From positions 1-64,000 of the forward strand of contig NZ_NFVA01000015.1 of assembly GCF_002264395.1 (NCBI RefSeq): a DNA stretch of 64,000 bases. The letters are read 5' to 3'. Shown here in pieces: positions 9,962 to 18,424 of the stretch. Source of the DNA: Paenibacillus sp. VTT E-133291. GTDB lineage: Bacteria; Bacillota; Bacilli; Paenibacillales; Paenibacillaceae. The stretch's first letter is position 1. Each line of letters begins with the position of its first letter. A program made the translations under genes and the position numbers. The notes below the pieces were generated by a model. That model had not been told where the DNA came from. It made no database searches and worked only from the letters and a program-made list of their open reading frames with translations.

Positions 9962-10324
9962 ATGCCGAAAATGCGGTATGTAATTTTGCAACAACATCAA
10001 CAATTGCAATTCGTGGAAATGCCCGAGGAATATGCGTACCAGCTAAGTGCGCTCAATTTACGTCTAAACAAAGAAATCGACAAGCTGACAGCCGATAATG
10101 TACCGGATCTGCCCTTAGCCATTGCTGAGTGCGATTCCCTGGATCTGCTGCGTGAGGACTACTCCCTGGAGTCTGGCCTGGATTATATCAATAGATTGGA
10201 ACAGGCCTTTGCCTCTGTTCAGGAGCAGAAGAACTATCCGCTCATTTCCCTGCTGACCGAGATTCGGGCGCTGCAAGCTCAATTAGAGCAGTGGTATGAA
10301 GAGGAAGCAGAAAGCATTCTGTAA
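9962..10324 (+). CDS. hypothetical 120-residue cytoplasmic protein
   Basis: I do not recognise this protein. It is acidic, Gln/Glu/Leu-rich and predicted largely helical, with a probable coiled coil in its second half (YINRLEQAFASVQEQKNY... LQAQLEQWYEEE). It has no signal peptide, cysteine motif or membrane helix. The ribosome site GGAGGG lies about 10 bases before ATG 9962; the closer ATG at 9955 is out of frame. It is followed after 65 bases by cmpA in the same direction, so the two may be cotranscribed. Confidence 0.75.
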   Translation: MPKMRYVILQQHQQLQFVEMPEEYAYQLSALNLRLNKEIDKLTADNVPDLPLAIAECDSLDLLREDYSLESGLDYINRLEQAFASVQEQKNYPLISLLTEIRALQAQLEQWYEEEAESIL

Positions 10325-10389
10325 ATCGTCACCTTTAGGCTCATTTCTCCATATGCTAACTTACGTAAGCAGTTAGAGGAGTGATACCC

Positions 10390-10527
10390 TTGCCACAGTG
10401 GCTCTGCCATCAACTGATGAAAGCCTATTACAAAAAAGACCGCCGTCAGATCAAGCTGCTGAACGAGTGCTGGTTCTTTTATCGTAATTCTGCGGAATCA
10501 CCGGATTCCATCCAGAGAAATTTATAG
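10390..10527 (+). CDS. cmpA: cortex morphogenetic protein CmpA
   Basis: This small gene encodes 45 residues beginning MPQWLCHQLMKAYYKKDRR and containing QIKLLNECWFFYR, which closely matches the conserved core of B. subtilis CmpA (QIKLLNQCWFFYR). CmpA is made in the mother cell during sporulation. With the ClpXP adaptor system it takes part in quality control of SpoIVA and the assembling spore envelope. The start is TTG 10390, eight bases after GAGGAG. The C-terminus is about eight residues longer than in B. subtilis. A strong terminator follows directly. Confidence 0.88.
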   Translation: MPQWLCHQLMKAYYKKDRRQIKLLNECWFFYRNSAESPDSIQRNL

Positions 10528-10541
10528 GATTCGTTACATTC

Positions 10542-10578
10542 AAAAATCCATCCCGCTTCCTACAGGGGATGGATTTTT
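10542..10578. terminator. bidirectional terminator after cmpA
   Basis: The arms AAAAATCCATCCC (10542-10554) and GGGATGGATTTTT (10566-10578) pair perfectly around an 11-base loop. The T/A tails allow termination from both sides, for cmpA and for the small minus-strand membrane-protein gene. Confidence 0.85.
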
Positions 10579-10602
10579 GTATAGGATTCGTTGTGTTCCC
10601 AA

Positions 10603-10773
10603 TTAGAACATAGGGAATACATATCTGACCAAGAAGAAAAGTGCTCCGAAAAAAATAATAATATAAGCTGCATATTTAATAAAGGTAGATGCGACAACAC
10701 TGGAATCCGATTTCCTTTGCACCTCTGTATGCTCCACTTCAACGCTTCTATCTTTATAGCCCGGTTCCATCAT
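10603..10773 (-). CDS. small single-pass membrane protein (56 aa)
   Basis: This short gene has a charged N-terminus (MMEPGYKDRSVEVEH...) and a C-terminal transmembrane helix (YAAYIIIFFGALFFLVRYVF) ending at the last residue. An AAGGAG site lies six bases upstream of the first ATG. The clean ribosome site, the membrane-helix pattern and the terminator after it support a real gene. Its function is unknown. Its start overlaps by one base the stop of a possible 34-codon upstream frame. Confidence 0.7.
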   Translation of the reverse strand: MMEPGYKDRSVEVEHTEVQRKSDSSVVASTFIKYAAYIIIFFGALFFLVRYVFPMF

Positions 10774-11025
10774 CAATCTCTCCTTTCGAATATAGGCTGG
10801 TAGATAGTCTCCATTAACCCGGGGCTTTCAGAGTTGAAACAAAATTCCAAATCGAACCAGTTATTATCCGGCATCATGAAACTGCTCTATTTCTTTTACG
10901 CTTTCAAGCACATCGCCTTGTGCTATAGGGATGCAGGACTCCCATTACTTCTCTAGATTGTTCAAAAAATAATGGGCTGCTCACCGATTCCATATCACAG
11001 CATCCCAAAAGGTTAACATCAAGAA
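10774..11025 (-). other. gene-poor stretch with possible decayed small ORF
   Basis: On the minus strand a 34-codon frame (10877 to 10773, MMPDNNWFDLEF...) runs into the start of the next small gene. A second frame upstream reads IPIAQGDVLESVKEIEQFHDAG and then meets two stops in a row (TAATAA) before LVRFGILFQL. This looks like a decayed short gene, but I recognise no family and see no good ribosome site. Confidence 0.25.
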
Positions 11026-11075
11026 AAGCCACACAACCGCTACACCAGGTAAACCAGTATAGAGGAGTGTGGCTT
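11026..11075 (-). terminator. terminator of the DinB-like gene
   Basis: The arms AAGCCACAC (11026-11034) and GTGTGGCTT (11067-11075) pair, and on the minus strand are followed by TTCTT. The 32-base loop is long. It sits about 20 bases after the minus-strand stop at 11096. Confidence 0.65.
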
Positions 11076-11095
11076 ATATTTTCATTGTAGAGGTT

Positions 11096-11590
11096 CTAAT
11101 TAAAACTACGGTTGGAAACCCAGGAACCTTGCAGTTTACGAAGCATAATAATTTGTCCAGTGTGGTATGAATCATGCAGGATAAGACTCATTACCTCTTC
11201 CCCTGGGGCATGACCCGATCCACCCCAATCATATGCGCCTTCTTCCAATGCCTCAATGATTTCTCTAAGAGCAGCATGCATGTCCTTCAGCTCTGCAACG
11301 GTCTTCGCCCATGCTTCTTCCCCTTCCGTTGTTACAGTGAAGGTATCATCGTTGCTTTCAGCATCAGGTTGTTTGGGCAACCCTTTTAACTTTCGCAGCA
11401 ACCGTACCTTATAATATGTTAGATGGTTGACCGTCTCCCAGATGGAATTGATTGTACTCCCCTCTGGCTTCCAAAGCGCTTGATTGCTGTCCACACCTTC
11501 CAAAGCATCACTTAACGGCGGAGCCCAATCCTCGACATCCATGCAATAATCCCAATTTTGCAGCAAAACCTCACTGATTTTATTTTGCAT
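11096..11590 (-). CDS. DinB-superfamily protein
   Basis: This 164-residue protein shows the DinB/YfiT four-helix-bundle pattern: an N-terminal W/D-rich helix, NSIWETVNHLTYYK in the first third and HDSYHTGQIIMLRK near the C-terminus. The histidines in NHLTYY and HDSYH are the usual metal ligands of the fold. DinB-type proteins include bacillithiol and mycothiol transferases, but the specific thiol or substrate cannot be read here. AGGAGG lies five bases before ATG 11590. The gene is monocistronic and has its own terminator. Confidence 0.82.
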   Translation of the reverse strand: MQNKISEVLLQNWDYCMDVEDWAPPLSDALEGVDSNQALWKPEGSTINSIWETVNHLTYYKVRLLRKLKGLPKQPDAESNDDTFTVTTEGEEAWAKTVAELKDMHAALREIIEALEEGAYDWGGSGHAPGEEVMSLILHDSYHTGQIIMLRKLQGSWVSNRSFN

Positions 11591-11757
11591 GTTAACCTCC
11601 TAATACAAGCTGAATTATGTAACTACTTAAACCAACATATAGTGGTTACAAAAGAAATGTAGCATAATTCCACCATCCTTTCAAGTAACTAGCTAATCTT
11701 ATTTTTAAGTGTTACAATTAATGTTATAGAGCGTTGTGCGGAAAGGATGAACCGAAC

Positions 11758-12324
11758 GTGTTGTGGGAGGATTTCATTAACAGTTACTGGCGGGATTGGC
11801 GAACAGGGAATAAAAATAACGATCAGGATAAGCTCGAAGATCCGGAGTGGCTAGCAGAACAGTTGAAGAAGTATACTCTACTAGAAACAGAAATGCCAAA
11901 TACTATAGAACTGAAGAAGCTCAAAGCGCTTCGTTCCCTACTATGGGGATGGGTACAGGCTATTGTACAAGGAAAATCGTCGATGGATGGAGAAATGGTG
12001 AAGCAGCTCAATGTCTATATGGACAAGGGTCCTGTTACGCGACGAATTGTATGGTATAGCGACGATCAAGCGGAGATTTCATTATTACCACTATATAGCG
12101 GCTGGGAGCAGGTAATGGCGGAGATAGCGGCGTCTTTTGCGGAGGCATTGCTTGAAAAAGAGCCCTCTCGATTCCGCATCTGCGATAATCCTGATTGCCT
12201 TTGGGTGTATTACGATGATACACGTAACCGTTCTAAGCGTTACTGCGATGACAAGGCCTGCGGCAATCTCATGAAGGTAAGACGGTTCCGTGCGCGAAAG
12301 AAGGCTGAGTCTGAGGGGGAATAA
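11758..12324 (+). CDS. CGNR zinc-finger (ABATE-type) regulator
   Basis: The last 45 residues hold the CGNR zinc finger, seen as RICDNPDCLWVYYDDTRNRS followed by KRYCDDKACGN. Four cysteines ligate zinc and the CGNR-equivalent residues (CGNL) begin the final helix. The N-terminal part resembles the ABATE domain of putative stress-responsive regulators with nucleic-acid binding. GTG 11758 is chosen because AAAGGA lies ten bases upstream; a TTG at 11734 would place that ribosome site inside the gene. It lies convergent to a GNAT gene across an intergenic palindrome array. Its target is unknown. Confidence 0.8.
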   Translation: MLWEDFINSYWRDWRTGNKNNDQDKLEDPEWLAEQLKKYTLLETEMPNTIELKKLKALRSLLWGWVQAIVQGKSSMDGEMVKQLNVYMDKGPVTRRIVWYSDDQAEISLLPLYSGWEQVMAEIAASFAEALLEKEPSRFRICDNPDCLWVYYDDTRNRSKRYCDDKACGNLMKVRRFRARKKAESEGE

Positions 12325-12457
12325 AAAGTCGCTTTGATGAGGGGTCCGATATATGACCTAGCTGAGCTGTTGTCCTCTAGCAGCATTTTCTAGCAATTAA
12401 ACGATCCCTATTACTAAAACATTCAGGCAACGCTTCTCCGATTATTTATCTGTGGAA

Positions 12458-12640
12458 TAGCTGTATTTCATACACTTATTCCGTTTGTATATGGACTTAT
12501 GGTGACTTTAACTGTATTCTATACACTTAAAAACCTGAGATTAGGCCCAGAACGAAATAAATCACCAAAATAGGTGTATGAAATACAGCTATTTCCTTTG
12601 GAGAGCTATTCGCAAGGGGAATAGTTGTACAAAGTACATC
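12458..12640. repeat. four-palindrome array I (51-62-51 spacing)
   Basis: Four palindromes have half-sites separated by exactly 5 bases: CTGTA/TTTCA/TACAC (centre 12468), CTGTA/TTCTA/TACAC (12519), GTGTA/TGAAA/TACAG (12581) and TTGTA/CAAAG/TACAT (12632). Centre distances are 51, 62 and 51. Sites 1 and 3 are inverted copies of each other over 20 bases. The array lies between two convergent genes. No coding potential or T-tailed hairpin is seen. Confidence 0.85.
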
Positions 12641-12658
12641 TAAAAGCTTATATACCTC

Positions 12659-12770
12659 GCTCTGTCGGCTTTTTGTGCCTGTATTCCGGATGTTGAGGTA
12701 GCTCTGTCGGCTTTCTTTGCCTATAATTCCGGATGCTGAGGGAGTTCCGTCGGCTTTCATCCTTTTGATA
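12659..12770. repeat. three degenerate tandem repeats of about 42 bp
   Basis: The core CTGTCGGCTTT recurs at 12662 and 12704, and as CCGTCGGCTTT at 12747, giving periods of 42 and 43 bp. The first two units also share ATTCCGGATG(T/C)TGAGG; the third is more diverged. Repeats are neither short nor identical enough for CRISPR and have no distinct spacers. Confidence 0.75.
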
Positions 12771-12814
12771 TGAGGAGCTCCATCCGAGCTAAAAGTCCCG
12801 TCTATTAGGTTTGC

Positions 12815-13333
12815 TTATCTACCCACAAGCCCAATATCTCTCCACCCCATCATGATCTCTTCAACCATCTCATTTCCAATTTCCACTTCCTTCGTCGCAA
12901 CAGATTCACCACCCACTTTGTGGTAAAAATGAATCGCCGGATTGCCCACTAGCACCCAAGTCATGAACGAGCTATAACTTTTCTCCATTAAATGCTGTGC
13001 TACGCTTCTAATAAGCAGCTTCCCTAAACCTTGTCCTTGGTATTCCTTAAGTAAATAAAGGGCGTATAGCTCTGCATCGTACATATCGGGCACTCTTCGG
13101 GCTCCTCCATTTCCAAATCCAATAATCGTCCCCGCCTCATCTTCAGCTACATACATAACCTCGTCTTTATGGAGATTTTCAAAATTCAGAATCCAACGTT
13201 TCTTTCTAGCTTCCACGGTGATTTTATCAAGAAACTCGTCCGATATTAGCCCTTTATAGGTGGTTTTCCAACTCATAGCGTGGACGAATGCGATCCCGTC
13301 TATATCCCTAGATGTTGCTTCTCTGATCTTCAA
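12815..13333 (-). CDS. GNAT family N-acetyltransferase
   Basis: This 172-residue protein fits the GNAT fold: a beta-strand start (MKIREATSRDIDGIAFVH), motif A with the acetyl-CoA pyrophosphate loop YQGQGLGKLLI near residue 100, and motif B ending NPAIHFYHKVGGE. It would transfer an acetyl group from acetyl-CoA to an amine, but the acceptor is not predictable. Translation appears to start at TTG 13333, seven bases after GGGGGA; no in-frame ATG lies nearby. It stands alone beside a DUF6933 gene. Confidence 0.85.
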   Translation of the reverse strand: MKIREATSRDIDGIAFVHAMSWKTTYKGLISDEFLDKITVEARKKRWILNFENLHKDEVMYVAEDEAGTIIGFGNGGARRVPDMYDAELYALYLLKEYQGQGLGKLLIRSVAQHLMEKSYSSFMTWVLVGNPAIHFYHKVGGESVATKEVEIGNEMVEEIMMGWRDIGLVGR

Positions 13334-13396
13334 TTCATAATCCCCCTTTAGATATCGGATATAAGCTTTAGCTAGTCCAGCATTGACATTACTTAC

Positions 13397-13882
13397 TTAT
13401 GAGTAATAACTACTTAACGATTCTCTGAAGACATCAATTGGCTCATTATAGTCAATAGGTTTGTATATAATAGTGTTCAGCCACTTATTCCGCTCCAATA
13501 AGTTGAAATCACTTTGAGCTACCGAGTTGTATAATGTTATTTCATTCATGGTTCCAAGAACACTTTTATTGTTTGTACGAGAGATAGTTATTTCTCCGGC
13601 CTCTAATAAATACTGATTAATAAGCTGCTTCTTGAAACCCTCCTGCAACAAATACTCCTTAAGTTCTATTCTAAACTTCTCTACCAGCTTATTAGCTTGG
13701 CCACTTCTTATTCCATCCAGTAATATACATAGCCGACTTGCATCATGCACAAATAAAATATGTTTTTTTCTAAGCTGCAGTATATTCACATGCCAACTAA
13801 AAAATGTGGAGACATCTTCCACTTCTACTGGAGCTACTTTCATATCTTTTAATAATTTCTGCGTATATCTTAGTACTAACAT
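13397..13882 (-). CDS. DUF6933-like protein
   Basis: The protein (about 161 residues) begins MLVLRYTQKLLKDMK and contains FFSWHVNILQLRKKHILFV and HDASRLCILLDG, a pattern I associate with the DUF6933 family of uncharacterised proteins. It is soluble and has no known catalytic motif. The ATG at 13882 is 10 bases after AAGGAG, and a GTG just before it is also possible. It lies 51 bases downstream of the GTPase gene on the same strand, so readthrough is likely. Confidence 0.7.
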   Translation of the reverse strand: MLVLRYTQKLLKDMKVAPVEVEDVSTFFSWHVNILQLRKKHILFVHDASRLCILLDGIRSGQANKLVEKFRIELKEYLLQEGFKKQLINQYLLEAGEITISRTNNKSVLGTMNEITLYNSVAQSDFNLLERNKWLNTIIYKPIDYNEPIDVFRESLSSYYS

Positions 13883-13933
13883 CACTGCCACTCTCCTTAG
13901 TTCTTTCATTCTGCCTGTTAATTCTTTCTCAAC

Positions 13934-15913
13934 TTACCCCTGCAACGCCTTACGCACGCCTAATATATATTTCGCCTGATCCAGCGGATTCACACCCCGG
14001 CGGGTGCGCTCAGCAGATACGTCAGGTGGACATTCTTCATAGCCGGCAAAAAAAGAAGTGAATGTGCTGCGCCCCTTCGTGTAGGAGCTTAAAGTAACGG
14101 GATAATCAAGCGACGTTGCCAGCGGCAAACGCCCTTCGATGATCATCCGCTCGCCTTGCAGCACAGGTGGCTCGAAGGTGCCGCGCATCTGAACCAAGTC
14201 GTTCATCACTCGGCCGCCATTCTCCTCAGGGACAACGATACGAACCTGAAGAATCGGCTCCAGCAGCTTAGTGCCTACCCGTGCGAGTCCATCCATAATC
14301 CCCATCGGAGTCGCTACGGCAAAATCCAGCGGATGGGTATGCCATACATGATGCTGTCCCTCAATCAAGGTCACTTTAAGATCGGTAACCTCCCAGCCGT
14401 ACAAGCCCTGCTGCAACGCTTCCGGCACACGGCGTGCGGTCTCGCTCTGATATTGCGGCAGTAGATCGGAGCTCCGCACTATCGAATCATAGACTAAACC
14501 GCTGCCAGGAGGTCCAGGCTCAATCTGAAACCGCAGAATCGCCCAGCATGGCTTAGGCATCGTATATGCTATAAAACCTTCCCCAACAGAGGCTGGCGTT
14601 TCTTTATAAATGACAGAGGGCTGGCCAAAGGTGACCTTGAGGCCATATCGCTCCTCCAGAACACTGTTCAGAATCTCCAGCTGGATAGGCCCCATTACTT
14701 TGATATGCAGCTCCCGCTCATCCTGCAGCCACTGCGTATCCAAGAGCGGATCTTCATCCGCCAGCTCCTGCAATGCTCCGATAACCTTATGGTCATCCAT
14801 ATCGGTTCCCCAGAATACGCGCACCGTTAGCAGCGGTACAGCGAGCTTCGCTTCCGCCGGTATCGCCTCCGGATGACCAAGCACATCTCCGATCCGCACC
14901 CCCGATAGACCATAGAGTACAGCGATATCGCCCGCTTCAAGCGCTCCGACATCCTCAGTACGGCCGCCCTCGACCTTGCGGATCTGGGTCACTTTCCCCT
15001 GAATATCCTGTGTGTAGTTCATCACCGTATCGCGGTTACGGATCATCCCTTCATAAAGGCGGACAAACGCCATTCGCCCCATGCTTTTATCACGTTGAAT
15101 GTTGTAAACGATACCTGACACCGCACCCTCAACATTCCCACCAGCCCGCGGGAAATACTCAACCATCGCGTCCAGCAATGCAGTAATGCCAAGCCCCTTG
15201 GCGGCAACACCATAAACCATTGGGAAGAAGCGTCCTGAAGCGGAAGCTGTTTTCATATTTTTTTTCCAGGCTGCAAGATCAATCGGACTGCCTGACATAT
15301 ACGTCTCCAGCAGGTCTTCATCCCGCTCAGCCAATGCCTCTAATAATTCTGTCTGTATAGCAGGATCAGCATCCCTTCCCCATAAATCAATAGCTTCTAT
15401 GTACTCCTGCTCTTTGCCTATCGGTTGCTGAACAGGAATGATATCACTAGATAAATAATTTCTCGCTTGTGCCAGCACAGCCTCAGGGTCTGCACCTACA
15501 CGATCCATTTTGTTCATAAAAATAAGCGTCGGTATTCCCAGCTTCCTCAACGCGTTCCAGATCATCTCACTTTGAGCCTGCACACCCTCTACTGCCGACA
15601 AAATTAACACCGCACAATCCATCACTCGCAAAGACCGTTCAACCTCTGACAAAAAATCGACGTGTCCCGGTGTATCAACGAGGTTGATTTGCACGCCTTG
15701 CCAAGCAAAAGAAGCCAATGCCGCCCGAACGGATATTCCTCGTTGCCGCTCCACATCCATAGAATCTGTCAATGCTGTCCCCGTGTCTACGCTGCCAAGC
15801 GCTTTAATGCGACCGCTTTCATACAAGATATGCTCTGTTGTTGTCGTCTTGCCGGCATCTACGTGGGCAAAGATCCCCACATTAATCCGCTCTGCTCCTT
15901 GCTGCTGAATCAT
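13934..15913 (-). CDS. Tet(M)-like ribosomal protection GTPase
   Basis: This 659-residue translation GTPase has AHVDAGKT at residues 16-23 (P-loop), RGIS in switch I, DTPGH at 80-84 and NKMD at 134-137. It has EF-G-like domains II-V without the EF-G insertion. Its C-terminal half contains QQGLYGWEVTD and GTKLLEPIL, close to QGLYGWNVTD and GTELLEPYL of Tet(M). Such proteins release tetracycline from the ribosome, though chromosomal relatives in Paenibacillus may have broader or different roles. The start ATG follows AGGGGA by seven bases. It has no mobile-element context, suggesting a resident gene. Confidence 0.82.
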   Translation of the reverse strand: MIQQQGAERINVGIFAHVDAGKTTTTEHILYESGRIKALGSVDTGTALTDSMDVERQRGISVRAALASFAWQGVQINLVDTPGHVDFLSEVERSLRVMDCAVLILSAVEGVQAQSEMIWNALRKLGIPTLIFMNKMDRVGADPEAVLAQARNYLSSDIIPVQQPIGKEQEYIEAIDLWGRDADPAIQTELLEALAERDEDLLETYMSGSPIDLAAWKKNMKTASASGRFFPMVYGVAAKGLGITALLDAMVEYFPRAGGNVEGAVSGIVYNIQRDKSMGRMAFVRLYEGMIRNRDTVMNYTQDIQGKVTQIRKVEGGRTEDVGALEAGDIAVLYGLSGVRIGDVLGHPEAIPAEAKLAVPLLTVRVFWGTDMDDHKVIGALQELADEDPLLDTQWLQDERELHIKVMGPIQLEILNSVLEERYGLKVTFGQPSVIYKETPASVGEGFIAYTMPKPCWAILRFQIEPGPPGSGLVYDSIVRSSDLLPQYQSETARRVPEALQQGLYGWEVTDLKVTLIEGQHHVWHTHPLDFAVATPMGIMDGLARVGTKLLEPILQVRIVVPEENGGRVMNDLVQMRGTFEPPVLQGERMIIEGRLPLATSLDYPVTLSSYTKGRSTFTSFFAGYEECPPDVSAERTRRGVNPLDQAKYILGVRKALQG

Positions 15914-16088
15914 CTATAGTTCCCCTATCATGAGCTAGATTGGTCTGAATTTATATTGTACAAGTCCTTATGTCTCATAGTAATACATCCCTCCTTGTTG
16001 TTCCACCCTCATGCTAAATTGGTTAAATTCAGCTATGCCGGGTATGTAATTACTATTAAGAGATCTAACGTCGAGGAGGAATTTCATC

Positions 16089-16880
16089 ATGACAGAGAAA
16101 CGTTTGCAAAATAAAGTTGCAGTAGTCACAGGCGCAGGTTCTGGTATCGGAAAAACTACCGCCATACGGTTCGCCCAGCACGGAGCTAAGGTGTATATGC
16201 TTGATCGCACCCCTGAGGAATCCTACGAAACTAAACGTGAAATTGAATCCATTGGGGGTACAGCTACAGTTATCGAATGCGATGTTTCCAATCCAGGTCT
16301 TGTCGAAGAAAGTATTCGTAAGGTTGCGGATGATACTCAAAAGATTGATATTATTTTTGCGAATGCCGGCATTAATGGTACATGGGCTCCAATCGAAACA
16401 CTAGAAATCGAAGATTGGGACCAAACGTTAGATACCAACCTACGCAGTACCTTTGCCACGGTAAAATATGCTATCCCCCATATGAAAGAAAATGGCGGGA
16501 GCATCATTATCACTAGCTCTATTAACGGAAATCGAGTGTTCTCGAACATTGGTGCTGCTGCGTACTCCTCTTCCAAGGCTGGACAAGTCGCTTTTATGAA
16601 AATGGCTGCGTTAGAGCTGGCGCAATACGGTATCCGCGTAAATGCGGTTTGTCCTGGATCGATCGACACTCAAATTGGAGATAATACGGATAAGAGCGAT
16701 GATCTTCAAGAAGTGAAGATTCCTGTGGAATATCCGAAAGGCAATCATCCTCTGGAAGATGCGCCCGGTAAACCTGAACAAGTAGCCAATCTAGTATTAT
16801 TTCTCGCCTCGGATGAGTCTTTCCATGTCACAGGAACTGAGATCTATGTAGATGGTGCCGAGTCACTCCTTCGCGGATAA
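16089..16880 (+). CDS. SDR family oxidoreductase
   Basis: This classical short-chain dehydrogenase/reductase has 263 residues. It shows the nucleotide-binding TGAGSGIG (14-21), NAG at about 92-94, and the catalytic Ser143/144, Tyr159 and Lys163 (YSSSK). An acidic residue after strand 2 (MLDR) favours NAD(H). GGAGG precedes ATG 16089. The substrate is unknown. It lies alone between the divergent Tet-like gene and an SLH-protein gene. Confidence 0.88.
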   Translation: MTEKRLQNKVAVVTGAGSGIGKTTAIRFAQHGAKVYMLDRTPEESYETKREIESIGGTATVIECDVSNPGLVEESIRKVADDTQKIDIIFANAGINGTWAPIETLEIEDWDQTLDTNLRSTFATVKYAIPHMKENGGSIIITSSINGNRVFSNIGAAAYSSSKAGQVAFMKMAALELAQYGIRVNAVCPGSIDTQIGDNTDKSDDLQEVKIPVEYPKGNHPLEDAPGKPEQVANLVLFLASDESFHVTGTEIYVDGAESLLRG

Positions 16881-16966
16881 CATTTTACTTGAATCTTCAT
16901 AATATTTTAAATAACCTGCAACATTTTGGTCTAATCTACCATCTAAGGGTATGGAGGTGACGCATA

Positions 16967-17941
16967 ATGAAGAAATCATTATTCATAAGTAATGTCAAAA
17001 CAATGACGATAGCCTGCGGTATTCTAGCAGCAAGCCTGTCATTTGGAGCATCCGCTTTTGCTTTTTCGGATTTGAAAGGTGATCCTGCGGAAGCAAAAAT
17101 TAACTCCCTGCATAAAGAGGGAATTATAAATGGAGTAGACAGAGATAAGTTCGCGCCTAAATCTAAAGTAAGCTTTGCCCAAGGCATTCAGTTCATCGTT
17201 GGTGGTCTGAATCTGTCTCCGAAGCCAGAGGCGGGTAACAGCTCATCCAAAGCCAGTGATTATTTTGATAAGGTGAACGACAAATCCTGGTATGCTTCAG
17301 CCTTCCTGACTGCTAAGCAAAATGGTCTTTCACTTGATCGAACAGTAGATCCTAACGGAACCATCACCCGTGCTCAGTTCGCTCACTTATTGACGCAAGC
17401 ACTGCAAAGTAAAGGTAACTTCCCGGTTACACTGATGTATGTAGACATTAAGGATGGCGATAAACTTTCTACAGAGGTTATAAATAGTCTCCAGATCCTG
17501 CTGAATACGCATATCGCCACACTCGATAAGAACGGTAATTTCCGGCCAAATGATGCCATTACCCGCTCGGAAGCAGCCGTTCTAACCTACGATGCAGCTG
17601 CTTTTGCCAAACGCGTAATTGTGTCTAATGGCAACCCTACTACTCCAACCTATGAAACTGAGGTTACATTAACCAAAGCGGGTGAAGGAGTAAATAAGGC
17701 TACACTGACCGTTAACAACTTACCGCATCCAGGATATGGACTAGTGATTGAGCGAATCGAATTTGGCAAAGACAAGACCGCTGTCATTTATTTTAATGTG
17801 ACTGCTCCTGAACCAGGAAAAATGTACGCACAGGTGATCTCAAAAGCATCTGTTGTCACTTATCTGCCAGAGGGCTATAAAGCAATCGCTAAACCTGTAA
17901 CCGGCTCTGCATCTTATTCGCCTTCCAGTGCGGCACAATAA
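16967..17941 (+). CDS. SLH-domain surface protein with PrcB-like C-terminus
   Basis: This exported protein of 324 residues has a signal peptide (hydrophobic TMTIACGILAASLSFGASAFA). Three SLH-type repeats follow (FSDLKGDPAEAKINSLH..., YFDKVNDKSWYASAF..., YVDIKDGDKLSTEVINSLQ...), each ending with the ITRAQ/ITRSEA type motif. From about residue 225 the sequence GYGLVIERIEF..., then YLPEGYKAI, resembles the PrcB C-terminal domain. SLH repeats bind pyruvylated wall polymer. PrcB-type domains occur in spirochaete protease complexes, but the role here is unknown. GGAGG lies nine bases before the ATG. A stem-loop terminator follows at 18132. Confidence 0.82.
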   Translation: MKKSLFISNVKTMTIACGILAASLSFGASAFAFSDLKGDPAEAKINSLHKEGIINGVDRDKFAPKSKVSFAQGIQFIVGGLNLSPKPEAGNSSSKASDYFDKVNDKSWYASAFLTAKQNGLSLDRTVDPNGTITRAQFAHLLTQALQSKGNFPVTLMYVDIKDGDKLSTEVINSLQILLNTHIATLDKNGNFRPNDAITRSEAAVLTYDAAAFAKRVIVSNGNPTTPTYETEVTLTKAGEGVNKATLTVNNLPHPGYGLVIERIEFGKDKTAVIYFNVTAPEPGKMYAQVISKASVVTYLPEGYKAIAKPVTGSASYSPSSAAQ

Positions 17942-18360
17942 TATAGATTGAACTTGAGGTTTTTAGAATTAAGGTTCAGTCGCAGCTGCGGTGAATATTT
18001 GGCTTCTTGCTGCCGTCAATGACGGCTGAAATACGTAGAAGCTTATGCTTATGAAGATCTTACAGTTCCAAAGTTCCCCTTCGCCTCTCTTCCCTTTCCT
18101 CAGGTTTCTAAGTTCATTTTTATAAGCAAATAAGGGGTGCCTCAAAAGCCATCCTATGGCTGCTGAAGCATCCCTTGTTTGTTGTTCCTTTCTCCCTATA
18201 TCCTAACTCCAAACTCTGATTGATTAGGTAACGACTATCGGAACCTGTTTTGAGTCAACCCGGCAAACCCTTGCTGTGCTTGAGAAAAAAAGAAAAACTG
18301 CAAAAATTCTTGATTCTATAAGGATTTGATAATTCCCTAATGACCGAATTACTTACGCGA
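17942..18360. other. gene-free stretch downstream of the SLH gene
   Basis: I see no convincing gene here. It holds a short perfect hairpin (GCCGTCAATGACGGC near 18014), the SLH-gene terminator and a short open frame near 18249-18330 with no recognised similarity and no ribosome site. Confidence 0.5.
18132..18180 (+). terminator. terminator of the SLH/PrcB gene
   Basis: A long stem pairs AAGGG-TGC-TCA (18132-18144) with TGA-GCA-CCCTT (18164-18176) with two mismatches. It has an inner perfect AGCCAT/ATGGCT stem, then TTGTTTGTTG. Its position after a lone gene fits a rho-independent terminator. Confidence 0.7.
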
Positions 18361-18385
18361 TTCAGGTTCGAGTGGCAGCAATATC

Positions 18386-18414
18386 GTGGAAGTTCGAGTC
18401 CTCTCGACCGCATC
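18386..18414 (+). tRNA. tRNA-Leu-like 3' end fragment
   Basis: The sequence GGAAG-TTCGAGT-CCTCT followed by CGACCGC-A-TCA is the T-arm and 3' acceptor strand of a tRNA, and CGACCGC matches the 3' acceptor of bacillar tRNA-Leu (GCGGTCG...CGACCGC). No matching 5' half is visible upstream, the T-stem has a mismatch and CCA is TCA. This looks like a stranded 3' remnant, as left by integration into a tRNA gene or by deletion. Confidence 0.55.
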
Positions 18415-18424
18415 ATTTACAATC

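Noticed and set aside
10773..10877. Firm 34-residue gene coupled to the small membrane protein
   Set aside because: No ribosome site, no known family, and neighbouring frames look decayed, so it is listed only as a low-confidence remnant.
12458..12770. CRISPR array
   Set aside because: The palindromes and the 42-bp units are degenerate, too few and not separated by unique equal spacers, and no cas genes are in the window.
13934..15913. Horizontally acquired tetracycline resistance gene
   Set aside because: No transposon, conjugation or base-composition sign surrounds it, and similar chromosomal genes seem to be resident in this group.
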